Shown here in pieces: positions 8,588 to 16,353 of a DNA stretch of 35,897 nt (positions within the stretch are counted from its first letter, which is position 1; the number at the start of each line of letters is the position of its first letter). The notes beneath the pieces are model-generated. The model ran no database searches. It worked only from the letters and a program-made list of their open reading frames with translations, and was not told the origin of the DNA. Position numbers and translations under genes: made by a program. Source of the DNA: a virus; the IMG/VR virus record IMGVR_UViG_3300046007_008674, positions 1 to 35,897 of that record; one strand, 5' to 3'.

Positions 8588-9306
8588 GTAATGTAACAAT
8601 ATATCAACCGTGGGGTGGATTAGGAGATAATTTAGCACATTCAATAATACCAGAATTGTGCAATCAAAAAGGAATAAAATGTTTTTTATCTAAACATAAT
8701 TTTTGTCGTAATAGTCAAATTTATGATTTAATTTGGGGGTGTAATCCTTATATTGAAAAAGAAACTATAGATTCAAAAGATCTATCCTGGTTAGATAGAT
8801 GTAAACTTTATGAAAATAAAGGATTAAATCATGTTCAAGTAGTTCAAAAAACTTACGGATTTGATGGGTCTTATGAATATCCAAAAATCTATTACACACC
8901 GAAAGTTTTACCAGAATATCTAGATATAACTTTTTTAGATCTTAATAGCATTTCTGTAACATATGACACCAATGTTTTAAAACAAAAACTTAAAGTTTTG
9001 TTTGACGAAATAAAACATTATAACGTGATTAATATTGTTCATTCAAAAGTTACTAATAATAGTTACTTAGATAATATACCAGTGACAACTCTTGACTTGA
9101 ATGACCTGTTTTTGTATTGTGATATAATACATTCAGCTAAAAATATTATTACTCTTAATTCTGGTATAACTAATCTAGCATCCACAGTTAAGAATCAGTT
9201 TAATAGTAAAGTTAATATATACACATTTACATATAAAAAATACCTAAAAGAATATGGTAGCAATGGGTATTTTTATAGCAACAATAACTATATAGCAGTT
9301 GATTAG
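8584..9306 (+). CDS. Putative GT-B-like sugar transferase of the glycan island
   Basis: A 240-residue protein beginning MSNVTIYQPWGGLGDNLAHS. A glycine-rich GGLGDNLAHSIIPELC opening is typical of GT-B enzymes of the heptosyl- and fucosyl-transferase type. IIHSAKNIITLNSGITNLAS near the C-terminus resembles their donor-binding turn followed by a helix, but it lacks the usual acidic residue. Family unassigned. It overlaps the previous gene by 4 bases. After it comes the only sizeable gap in the island (26 bases), which contains a hairpin. Confidence 0.5.
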   Translation: MSNVTIYQPWGGLGDNLAHSIIPELCNQKGIKCFLSKHNFCRNSQIYDLIWGCNPYIEKETIDSKDLSWLDRCKLYENKGLNHVQVVQKTYGFDGSYEYPKIYYTPKVLPEYLDITFLDLNSISVTYDTNVLKQKLKVLFDEIKHYNVINIVHSKVTNNSYLDNIPVTTLDLNDLFLYCDIIHSAKNIITLNSGITNLASTVKNQFNSKVNIYTFTYKKYLKEYGSNGYFYSNNNYIAVD

Positions 9307-9310
9307 CTTT

Positions 9311-9329
9311 GGTATTTTCATAAAATACC
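9311..9329 (+). other. Inverted repeat immediately upstream of the GDP-mannose dehydratase-like gene
   Basis: GGTATTTT at 9311-9318 and AAAATACC at 9322-9329 form a perfect 8-bp stem with a 3-base loop (CAT). It sits between the stop of the upstream gene and the ATG at 9333. There is no downstream T-tract, so it is a poor intrinsic terminator. It could act as an RNA-processing or translation-control element. Confidence 0.5.
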
Positions 9330-9332
9330 GAT

Positions 9333-10310
9333 ATGAAATTTTTAATTACCGGTATAACTGGGTTTGCAGGACCGCATCTGGCTAATTTACTTTTAGACTC
9401 AGGACATGAAGTTTATGGATTAGTTCGTCATAGCAATGGAAGAGAAACAGATATCTTGGATATCGTACCGGTAGTTAATTTTGAAAAGATTAAGTTTGTA
9501 AGAGGTGATCTAACTAATCTTAGAACCCTACAACAAGTTTTTAAGGAGAATGTTTTTGATGGTGTATTCCATTTAGCTGCACAATCGCATCCACCAACCT
9601 CATTTAAAGACCCTCTAGGAACGTTTAATGAAAACATTATGGGTTCAGCAAATCTTATTCAATGTATTCAAGATTATCAGCCTGAATGTAAATTAATGTT
9701 TTGTAGCACATCCGAAGTTTATGGTAACGTTGGTAAAGATGGTCGAAAGATAAAGGTAACTGATACTATTTTACCTGCTAATCCATACGGTGCTAGTAAA
9801 GCAGCTACAGATTTATATCTACAAGAACGTTTTATTAACGGTAAGATTAATGGATTTATTACAAGAGCGTTTTCACATACAGGTCCAAGACGCGGCAAGA
9901 CATTTTCTATATCGTCAGATGCTTATCAGATAGCTAATATGATGGTAGGTAAGCAAGATAGAGTTTTAAGAATTGGTAATCTCACTACAACAAGAGTAGT
10001 ATTAGACGTAAGAGATATTGTTAAGTCTTATTATCTGTTAATGATGACTAATAAGTCTAATGGTAAAGTCTTTAACATTAGTGGTGATCAACCAAGACAG
10101 ATGCAAGCTTATACAGATTTACTTATCAAGATAAGTGGATTGAAAGATGTAGTACAGACTATAGACCCTGCTTTATACAGACCGCATGATATAACATATC
10201 AGTGGGGAGATATATCTGAACTTACCGATATTACTGATTGGAAGCCAGTATATACAATTGAACAAACAATGCATGATTTGTTACATTATTGGGTTAAAAA
10301 GTTACAATGA
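9333..10310 (+). CDS. gmd: GDP-mannose 4,6-dehydratase-like SDR sugar-nucleotide enzyme
   Basis: A 325-residue extended short-chain dehydrogenase. TGITGFAG (residues 6-13) is the NAD(P)-binding GxxGxxG loop. FCSTSEVYG supplies Thr126 and Glu128, and PYGASK supplies Tyr152 and Lys156. This Thr/Glu/Tyr/Lys set matches the GDP-mannose 4,6-dehydratase active site. RAFSHTGPRRG and VLDVRDIV are also typical of the family. The product would be GDP-4-keto-6-deoxymannose, precursor of GDP-fucose, rhamnose or perosamine, which would feed the GT11-like transferase upstream. No separate reductase or epimerase is visible, so the host may finish the pathway, or this protein may be the related reductase Rmd. 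Confidence 0.7.
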   Translation: MKFLITGITGFAGPHLANLLLDSGHEVYGLVRHSNGRETDILDIVPVVNFEKIKFVRGDLTNLRTLQQVFKENVFDGVFHLAAQSHPPTSFKDPLGTFNENIMGSANLIQCIQDYQPECKLMFCSTSEVYGNVGKDGRKIKVTDTILPANPYGASKAATDLYLQERFINGKINGFITRAFSHTGPRRGKTFSISSDAYQIANMMVGKQDRVLRIGNLTTTRVVLDVRDIVKSYYLLMMTNKSNGKVFNISGDQPRQMQAYTDLLIKISGLKDVVQTIDPALYRPHDITYQWGDISELTDITDWKPVYTIEQTMHDLLHYWVKKLQ

Positions 10311-11158
10311 TAAATTTTGTACTATTTCATAACGGACCGCATTTTCCTGTACATGTTAAAAGCTGTATAGAAAATATAGTTCGTTTTAATCCAAATAGTA
10401 AAATTTACTTTATAACTAACCATAATGTAAAATTTGAAAATAGCGTAGAAGTCTTAAACTTAAATGATTTTAAAAGCAAGCAAGTTTTAACATCAAGCTT
10501 TTTTAATGAATCACCAGATAGAATTTTGTTTCGTAATTCTTTGTTTAGATTTCTTTTCATAAATGAATTTATTAAAAACAAACAACTGACTAACGTCGTA
10601 CACTTTGATAATGATATAATGGTATATGAAGACTTTTCAAAGTTTGTAGATATCTTTGAAAAGTCTAATATTAGTATAACACCGCATTCAGCAAATGAGT
10701 ATGTTTGCGGTTTTATGTATATCAAAAATAACATTGACGCGATAGAAGATTTGTTTTTGAGAATTGTGAATTTAGATAGGAATTCGCTCTATAATTTGGC
10801 CGGTGCTAACTTCATGCCCAATGAAATGAGATTATTATATCTTCTTAATAAAGAAAAGCATTGTATGACTATGTTACCAGTGTTACCGTTTGGAGAGTTC
10901 TCTAACAATTTTGAAAAGTTTAATTCAGTTTTTGATCCTTCATCATATGGTCAACATATAGGTGGTACACCTGATAATATTACACCTGGTTGGGTAGCAC
11001 CTAAAAATTTACACAGGGCTATAGACCCATACTTACATAGTAAAGAAATTAACATAATTTTTGAAAACAAATTACCTTATATAGAATATAATGACAAATT
11101 AATTAAACTTAATAATCTACATATTCACAGTAAACAAACATATAAATTTACAGCATGA
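10307..11158 (+). CDS. Glycosyltransferase, GT-A fold with DxD motif
   Basis: A 283-residue protein. After MINFVLFHNGPHF, residues around KIYFITNHN form a strand, then VVHFDNDIMVYEDF carries a clear DxD (DND) metal-binding site, as in GT-A enzymes such as GT77- and GT32-type transferases. YVCGFMYIKNN and GQHIGGTPDN follow at positions where these enzymes bind donor and acceptor. I cannot fix the CAZy family. It overlaps the flanking genes by 4 bases at each end (ATGA), so it is translated as part of the island operon. Confidence 0.6.
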   Translation: MINFVLFHNGPHFPVHVKSCIENIVRFNPNSKIYFITNHNVKFENSVEVLNLNDFKSKQVLTSSFFNESPDRILFRNSLFRFLFINEFIKNKQLTNVVHFDNDIMVYEDFSKFVDIFEKSNISITPHSANEYVCGFMYIKNNIDAIEDLFLRIVNLDRNSLYNLAGANFMPNEMRLLYLLNKEKHCMTMLPVLPFGEFSNNFEKFNSVFDPSSYGQHIGGTPDNITPGWVAPKNLHRAIDPYLHSKEINIIFENKLPYIEYNDKLIKLNNLHIHSKQTYKFTA

Positions 11159-11982
11159 TTATATCCGGTGAACAGTTACAGTTATTAGCAGAGATCAGTT
11201 TTTGTTCTGAAAAAAATTGTATCATACAAGATCAATTAAACATGATGCAACAGAATGTGCATTTAATTGATTCATTTCCTGTTGCAGAAATTAAAAACTA
11301 TAAACGTATTTTTGTCTACTCACACGATCTTAAGAAATTTTTTAATAAGTTTTACAACGAATTGCAAGATGGTATAACTTTACTATCTCATAATTCTGAT
11401 TACCCAATTACAGAAGAATTTCTACCTTATCTAGAAGGTAATAAAATTAAAAAATGGTTTTGTCAAAACAGATATATTAACCATCCGAAGTTATTTTCTT
11501 TACCAATAGGAGTTGCAAATAGTCAATGGAAGCATGGTAATCAAAACACAATACAAGATACTATATCAAAATGTCTTCCTAAGAAATTTTTAATTTATAA
11601 AAATTTTGACAAATCTACTAATATACAAAAAAGATCTGCTATCGATCAAATTACACAACTAAACGGTATACCAATGGATTATAATAGACCGTATAATGAA
11701 TATTTAGAAATAGTAGCTCAAAGTATTTTTGTAATATCACCACCTGGTAACGGTGTAGATTGTCATAGAATATGGGAATGTTTAAGTTTGAACGCAATAC
11801 CTATTGTAGAAAGACATACATGCTTTAATCAGTTTGAACATTTACCTATACTGTTTATTGATAAATGGGAAGAAGTAAACAATAAATACGTTTTAGATAG
11901 AATATCTATTATTAAACAATTTGTAAACCCAATCAAAGAATTATCTTTAGACTATTGGAAAGAACTTATATGTACGGAATAA
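11155..11982 (+). CDS. Exostosin (GT47)-like glycosyltransferase
   Basis: A 275-residue protein. The diagnostic part is C-terminal: VISPPGNGVDCHRIWECLSLNAIPIV, the exostosin/GT47 donor-binding pattern SPxGxxxxxxRxxExLxxxxIPV. Upstream, a strand-rich N-terminal domain includes KLFSLPIGVANS. It is close in design to the next gene, so the two are probably paralogous or functionally paired GT-B transferases. Exostosin-like enzymes usually transfer hexuronic acid, GlcNAc or xylose. The substrate here is unknown. Confidence 0.65.
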   Translation: MIISGEQLQLLAEISFCSEKNCIIQDQLNMMQQNVHLIDSFPVAEIKNYKRIFVYSHDLKKFFNKFYNELQDGITLLSHNSDYPITEEFLPYLEGNKIKKWFCQNRYINHPKLFSLPIGVANSQWKHGNQNTIQDTISKCLPKKFLIYKNFDKSTNIQKRSAIDQITQLNGIPMDYNRPYNEYLEIVAQSIFVISPPGNGVDCHRIWECLSLNAIPIVERHTCFNQFEHLPILFIDKWEEVNNKYVLDRISIIKQFVNPIKELSLDYWKELICTE

Positions 11983-12788
11983 TATGCAAAGACGCTCTAC
12001 CAGGCACTAGTTTATTTGCTAACTTTAGATTAGCACTTAAAAATTTCTATAATTGTGACTTCAAGGAAGTTAATTCAATTGAAGATACAAATGACATAGA
12101 TACTTTGTTCATAGTTGATGAACATTTTGGTCCTCATGTTGATATATGGAGAAATTTAAACTTTATAACACATATCAATTCAAAGAAGATTAAAGTTGTA
12201 GTCTTTAACTTTGAAAAGATTTTTTCATCGCAATTTCCATGGAATGCAGAACATCAACGTCATGTATATCTTTTTAACTATCTAAAACAATATGTATCTG
12301 ATATAAACGACTTAAAAACTTTAAACGGTAAAATTATTAATAAGCAATTACTATCTAAAGATACGCAATTAAGTGCACCTACTGTAGAGAAAAAGGATAG
12401 AATACTCTTTATCGGTCAATGTAACAACTATTACCCGACTAGAGAGCAAGTAATTAAAAATCTAGTTAGTAGAGGTTTCCCTCTTGACGTGGTTATAACA
12501 CATAGAAAACTAACGTATGATGAATTTATTCAAAAGGTAAATGAATATAAGTATATTTTAAATCCTTTTGGTACAGGAATGTTTTTAAACATTAGATTTT
12601 ACGAAGCTTTGAAACTTGGTTGTATTCCTATACAACAAATTACACCTGAGATGAAAGATCTTTACAAAGAATTAGATCATAGTATAAACTTTGTAGACCC
12701 ATCTGAATTAAGCATGGATAATATTAAAAGCTTTTTATTTAAACCATTAAACTACTATCTAGAAGATTACTTTAAAGAAATATTATGA
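11970..12788 (+). CDS. Exostosin-like GT-B glycosyltransferase (second copy)
   Basis: A 272-residue protein. I start it at ATG 11970 (MYGIICKD) rather than the TTG at 11955. It overlaps the previous gene by 13 bases. RILFIGQCNNYYPTREQVI opens the C-terminal Rossmann domain. YILNPFGTGMFLNIRFYEALKLGCIPIQ is the donor-binding block corresponding to the SPPGNGVDCHRIWECL block of the preceding gene, with NPFGTG replacing SPPGNG. The N-terminal domain is poorly conserved. Role inferred: another sugar-addition step in the island pathway. Confidence 0.6.
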   Translation: MYGIICKDALPGTSLFANFRLALKNFYNCDFKEVNSIEDTNDIDTLFIVDEHFGPHVDIWRNLNFITHINSKKIKVVVFNFEKIFSSQFPWNAEHQRHVYLFNYLKQYVSDINDLKTLNGKIINKQLLSKDTQLSAPTVEKKDRILFIGQCNNYYPTREQVIKNLVSRGFPLDVVITHRKLTYDEFIQKVNEYKYILNPFGTGMFLNIRFYEALKLGCIPIQQITPEMKDLYKELDHSINFVDPSELSMDNIKSFLFKPLNYYLEDYFKEIL

Positions 12789-14164
12789 TTAAGCTTATTA
12801 TTTTTGATTTAGATGGAGTACTAGTATCATCGAAACAATTACATTTTGATTCGTTAAACTACGCTTTGGCTAAAGTAGATAGTAAGTATACTATAACATA
12901 CGAAGAGCATATTGGAAAATATGATGGATTAAGCACACATAAAAAGCTTCAACTATTAACAGAAAGTAAACAATTACCAGAATCATTACATAACCAAGTA
13001 TGGAATGATAAGCAAGAAGAAGCAATCAATATTATTGATAGATTTACAAAAGATGAGAGATTAGTAAAAGTTTTGGATAATCTTTCAAAGAAATATCGAT
13101 TAGTTTGCTGCACAAATTCTATAAGAAAAACTGCAACGTTACAGTTGAAGAAAAAAGGCTTTTTAGAATTTTTTGAAAAAATATACACAAATGAAGATGT
13201 TATGCATCCTAAACCACATGCAGAAATCTATATGAAATGTATGTTGGATTTTTCTATCAATCCAGATGAAACAATTATATTGGAAGACTCTGTAGTAGGT
13301 AGAAGAGCTGCTAGTAGATCAGGTGCATTTGTTTTACCTATAGACAGTCCTGAAAACGTTACATTAGAACGAATAAACAATTTTATTATGAAAGTTGAAA
13401 ACAATTTACCATCATCAAACAAATGGAAGACAGATAATTTAAATGTTTTGATTCCTATGGCAGGTGCTGGATCGAGATTTGAAAAAGCTGGTTATACATT
13501 TCCTAAACCGTTAATTGAAGTTAAGGGTAAGCCAATGATACAGGTAGTTGTAGATAACATCAATATAGACGCACAGTTTATTTTTATTGTTCAGAAATCG
13601 CATTTAGAAAAATATAACCTCAATCAAACTTTAAATCTTATAGCCCCAGGATGCAAAATCGTAACTGTGGATGGAATTACAGAAGGAGCTGCTTGTACTA
13701 CCTTACTTGCTGAACAGTATATTGATACTGATACTCCTTTACTCATGGCTAACTCTGATCAATTTGTGGAATGGTTTAGCGATGAATTTATGTATAATAT
13801 GACCACAAGTAATGTAGACGGTGGTATACTTACTTTTAAATCTACACATCCTAAGTGGAGTTATGCTAAGTTAGATATTAATGGGTTTGTTACAGAGGTA
13901 GCTGAAAAGAAACCAATAAGTGATGTAGCAACTGTTGGTATATACTACTGGAAGAAAGGTTCTGATTATGTAAAGTATGCTAAACAAATGATATCTAAAA
14001 ATGTAAGAGTTAATAATGAGTTTTATGTTTGTCCTGTTTTTAATGAAGCTATATTAGATAACAAAAAGATTAAAACGTTTCATATAGATAAAATGTGGGG
14101 AATAGGTACACCAGAAGATTTACAATATTTTGTTAAGAACTACAATGGTAATAATATCACATAG
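12785..14164 (+). CDS. HAD-superfamily phosphatase fused to sugar nucleotidyltransferase
   Basis: A 459-residue, two-domain protein. Residues 1-190 are a HAD hydrolase: FDLDGV gives nucleophile Asp8 and acid/base Asp10, TNS near 110 is motif II, HPKPH gives Lys143 (motif III) and LEDSVVG near 167 is motif IV. Residues 218-459 are a nucleotidyltransferase: IPMAGAGSRFEKAGYTFPKP is the Gx(G/A)xR nucleotide-binding loop with its trailing FPKP. MANSDQFVEW supplies the metal-binding Asp, and GIGTPEDL closes the domain. This fusion could dephosphorylate a sugar phosphate and activate it, or a related one, to an NDP-sugar. It overlaps both neighbours. Confidence 0.75.
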   Translation: MIKLIIFDLDGVLVSSKQLHFDSLNYALAKVDSKYTITYEEHIGKYDGLSTHKKLQLLTESKQLPESLHNQVWNDKQEEAINIIDRFTKDERLVKVLDNLSKKYRLVCCTNSIRKTATLQLKKKGFLEFFEKIYTNEDVMHPKPHAEIYMKCMLDFSINPDETIILEDSVVGRRAASRSGAFVLPIDSPENVTLERINNFIMKVENNLPSSNKWKTDNLNVLIPMAGAGSRFEKAGYTFPKPLIEVKGKPMIQVVVDNINIDAQFIFIVQKSHLEKYNLNQTLNLIAPGCKIVTVDGITEGAACTTLLAEQYIDTDTPLLMANSDQFVEWFSDEFMYNMTTSNVDGGILTFKSTHPKWSYAKLDINGFVTEVAEKKPISDVATVGIYYWKKGSDYVKYAKQMISKNVRVNNEFYVCPVFNEAILDNKKIKTFHIDKMWGIGTPEDLQYFVKNYNGNNIT

Positions 14165-14564
14165 AGGTAATACTACCGGGCCTGATAAGCTTAACGAGAA
14201 TCGTCCGGATCATATTTTAAAAGTACTGCAAAAATATGATTGCGAAGTTGATGTTTGGATGAAAGGTAGTAATCTGTACCTTGGTCACGATGAACCTCAG
14301 TATGAAATATCTGAGCAGTTTTTAAAGCATACAAGGTTATGGTGTCACGCTAAAAACTTGGATGCATTATATTATATGATAAGACTTCCAGACATTAAAT
14401 GTTTTTATCATAATGTTGATAAATTCACGTTGACAAGTAATGGCTTAATTTGGACATACCCTGGTGAGCAAGTAACTAATAAATCTATAATAGTAGATAC
14501 CAGTGTTAACTGGAAAGAAAAAAATTACATTTGTTGTGGTGTTTGTGTTGATTATATCTTATAA
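14145..14564 (+). CDS. Glycerophosphodiester phosphodiesterase-like protein
   Basis: A 139-residue protein starting at ATG 14145, overlapping the preceding gene by 20 bases. SHRG near the N-terminus, CEVDVW and LGHDEP reproduce the active-site set of the GDPD TIM-barrel family (HRG, ExD, HD). The protein is about half the length of bacterial GDPDs (about 240-300). The C-terminal part of the barrel is therefore reduced or missing, although an ordered tail (WCHAKN, TYPGE, CCGVCVDYI) remains. As the last gene of the island it may act on a glycerophosphate or sugar-phosphodiester linkage. Catalytic competence is uncertain. Confidence 0.6.
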   Translation: MVIISHRGNTTGPDKLNENRPDHILKVLQKYDCEVDVWMKGSNLYLGHDEPQYEISEQFLKHTRLWCHAKNLDALYYMIRLPDIKCFYHNVDKFTLTSNGLIWTYPGEQVTNKSIIVDTSVNWKEKNYICCGVCVDYIL

Positions 14565-14583
14565 TACTTTACTATTAAAGTAT
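14564..14583 (+). other. Inverted repeat enclosing the start of the DUF366-like gene
   Basis: ATACTTTA at 14564-14571 and TAAAGTAT at 14576-14583 form a perfect 8-bp stem with loop CTAT. It begins at the last base of the island's final stop codon (14562-14564) and includes the first two bases of the next ATG (14582-14584). A TATAAT box occurs at 14560-14565. This could pace translation or mark the island boundary. Confidence 0.45.
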
Positions 14584-15172
14584 GATTCTCACAAATGAAA
14601 AAGTATATGACGGGCTTCTGATTCATAAGCGTTTTGCTTACAAGTATTTTCGTAAGACGACTTTGCCTATCGGTAACATTGTAGCGTTTCGAGCTCCTAT
14701 GAATGTCGAAACAGATGGTATGATTGATAGTGAAGATATTTTGCAGAACGATTACATCTACAGCGATGATGCTATTAATTTCTGTTGGGAGATACCTAAC
14801 CTAGATCCGTTCGGTGCAGTTGCGTATCAGAGACTTTTTAATACTCAGATAGCTAATATTCTTTCAACTCGCTATCTAAGAAAGCCCATTGAAATGAAAG
14901 GTGATGATTTTATGGTGCATGATGAATTTACCGGTAGTGATGGTACCTTGCAAAAGGTAGGTAAATGTAGTGTGAGCATTACCTATTCAACTAATAATGT
15001 TGCGTTAGGTCATACCGGTATCAATATTAACGCAGGCAGTAAAGCTCCACCGTTTGCATATAGTACTAAACTTACAGATCAGCAAGCTAAAGACTTTATG
15101 TCGCAAGTAGTTGAGCTGTTTTATGCATTAAATGATGATATCTTTATTGCAACGTCTAAAGTCATTGTATGA
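14582..15172 (+). CDS. DUF366-like protein
   Basis: A 196-residue protein. The pattern DGLLIHKRFAYKYF, IGNIVAFRAPMNVETDGMIDSEDIL, IYSDDAINFCWEIPNLDPF and AYQRLFNTQIANIL resembles the DUF366 family of short bacterial and archaeal proteins (DSIVxFRGPxxV, MxDxED, HFxxE, QRLL). That family has no established function that I can name. No signal peptide or membrane helix is present. The gene stands between the glycan island and replication accessory genes, overlaps the clamp-loader gene by 4 bases, and so probably belongs with the replication cluster. The family match is by eye only. Confidence 0.5.
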   Translation: MILTNEKVYDGLLIHKRFAYKYFRKTTLPIGNIVAFRAPMNVETDGMIDSEDILQNDYIYSDDAINFCWEIPNLDPFGAVAYQRLFNTQIANILSTRYLRKPIEMKGDDFMVHDEFTGSDGTLQKVGKCSVSITYSTNNVALGHTGININAGSKAPPFAYSTKLTDQQAKDFMSQVVELFYALNDDIFIATSKVIV

Positions 15173-15534
15173 CAATATTCGATTACCTAAATTCTTTATT
15201 CTTTTCAAAAAAACAAATAGATCTAAACTGCGATGATGAATCGCAGTTTTCTATTTTTATGGTTAATAGATGGGGGTCTTTCTATTCTAAAGAGATTGCT
15301 AACTACATAAATCAAACATCAAATAGATATGGTAGTGTATTTTTAGATAAGCAAGAGCAATATATCTTTCTTTACCATCTTATGCCGCATTTAAAGTTTA
15401 AAAAGATAAACTATATTAAAAAGACGAAAAAAGAAGATAAAGAAGTAAAAGAAGTAAAAGAAGTAATACCAGAATTTATGAGTTTAAAAGAGTATAAGCA
15501 AAACGTTGAGTTTGTAAATACATTATCTAAATAA
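15169..15534 (+). CDS. gp62: Clamp-loader small subunit (T4 gp62-like)
   Basis: A 121-residue protein. FMVNRWGSF, then an Asn-containing helix and LDKQEQYIFLYHLMPHLKFKKINYIKK, follow the pattern of the short clamp-loader A subunits of aquatic T4-like phages (NR near the N-terminus, LDxxxQYxFLxH, FxKxxYxKK). With the ATPase gp44, which is not in this window, such a subunit loads the sliding clamp gp45 for phage DNA polymerase. It is shorter than T4 gp62 (187 residues). A Lys/Glu linker includes a KEV triplet repeat. It is followed 5 bases later by the co-chaperonin gene. Confidence 0.55.
   Translation: MTIFDYLNSLFFSKKQIDLNCDDESQFSIFMVNRWGSFYSKEIANYINQTSNRYGSVFLDKQEQYIFLYHLMPHLKFKKINYIKKTKKEDKEVKEVKEVIPEFMSLKEYKQNVEFVNTLSK
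15442..15466 (+). repeat. Short tandem repeat, GAAGTAAAA unit
   Basis: The 9-base unit GAAGTAAAA occurs at 15442-15450 and 15451-15459, with a partial third copy at 15460-15466. It encodes repeated Lys-Glu-Val in the linker of the clamp-loader subunit. Copy-number change in whole units would preserve the frame. Confidence 0.7.
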
Positions 15535-15539
15535 CAAAT

Positions 15540-16031
15540 ATGGCACAAGTATCAATTGACGTTTTAGCACCAAAGAAAAGTCTTATCGACTTAGACAGCT
15601 ATAATAAAGGTAATTTCGGATTAGGCGATGATTTTATTCTATCACATATCTTTGATGATATTGTTTTAGTGGAATATATAGATGAAGTAGCGGATGGAGC
15701 TGGGGATGCTATTATGAGAGGTGGTATTTTAGTACCAACCAATACACTTATCAAAGCTTGGAGAAAAGCTCAAGTAATTTTAGTAGGCCCAAGTGTTAAA
15801 CAATGTAAAGTAGGCGATATTGTAATATTTCCAAATGATAAAGGAGTATCTGTATCAAATATTGAAGTTGCAGGCCATGGTAAACTCAAGAAGGGGATGT
15901 TCTTAAACGAACAGAGATTGTTCGGTGTTTGTAAAAAAGTATCAGAGGAAGCAATTGCTCCTGACACTCAACTTTTAAATGAAGACAACGTTATCGAGTC
16001 TAAAACCACTTCTAAAAGAAAACGTTTGTGA
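15540..16031 (+). CDS. gp31: GroES-like co-chaperonin (T4 gp31-like)
   Basis: A 163-residue protein with a Cpn10 fold. FDDIVLVEYIDEV is the first strand. A mobile loop (about residues 49-66) ends in GGILVP, whose hydrophobic tripeptide would dock on GroEL. AQVILVGPSVKQCKVGDIVIFPNDKG and LFGVCKKV complete the barrel. Phage gp31 replaces host GroES so that GroEL can accommodate and fold gp23. The protein is longer than T4 gp31 (111 residues), with about 35 extra N-terminal and 25 extra C-terminal residues. The C-terminal coding region overlaps the next gene by 53 bases. Confidence 0.8.
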   Translation: MAQVSIDVLAPKKSLIDLDSYNKGNFGLGDDFILSHIFDDIVLVEYIDEVADGAGDAIMRGGILVPTNTLIKAWRKAQVILVGPSVKQCKVGDIVIFPNDKGVSVSNIEVAGHGKLKKGMFLNEQRLFGVCKKVSEEAIAPDTQLLNEDNVIESKTTSKRKRL

Positions 16032-16353
16032 GATAGTCTTCGTCAGACGCAGACCAAGATCTAACAGACCACCTTTTAGAAGAATGTTGTGTACACTGGA
16101 TGAGAATTTACTTAACAGTGTGAACGGTAGATTGTCTTTAAATTTTAGACCATCAACAGCAATCATGCCATATAATGCAGAAGCTAAAAACTTGTTACCT
16201 GTTTGGGATATTTTTATGCAGGATTGGCGTATGGTAAACATGGACGAATGTGATCTAGTAGAAACTATAAAGAGAGAAGATTTTTGGAAATATTTTAACG
16301 AAAAATTAATACCAATGTCTCCTCAACAAAAAATACAATACATGGACACATGA
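15979..16353 (+). CDS. Small SH3-like (DUF2693-type) protein
   Basis: A 124-residue protein. EIVFVRRRPRSNRPPFRRMLCTLDENLL, VWDIFMQDWRMVNMDECDLVE and a closing helix resemble the DUF2693-type SH3-barrel proteins common in phages (xxFxKxxGxxRxMxATL ... VWDxxxxxWRxF). Their role is uncertain, perhaps nucleic-acid or protein binding. The only standard start before the conserved core is ATG 15979, inside the co-chaperonin gene. The core begins near 16025, so the first 15 residues may simply be permitted by overlap. The gene is followed by another at a 4-base overlap. Confidence 0.55.
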   Translation: MKTTLSSLKPLLKENVCEIVFVRRRPRSNRPPFRRMLCTLDENLLNSVNGRLSLNFRPSTAIMPYNAEAKNLLPVWDIFMQDWRMVNMDECDLVETIKREDFWKYFNEKLIPMSPQQKIQYMDT

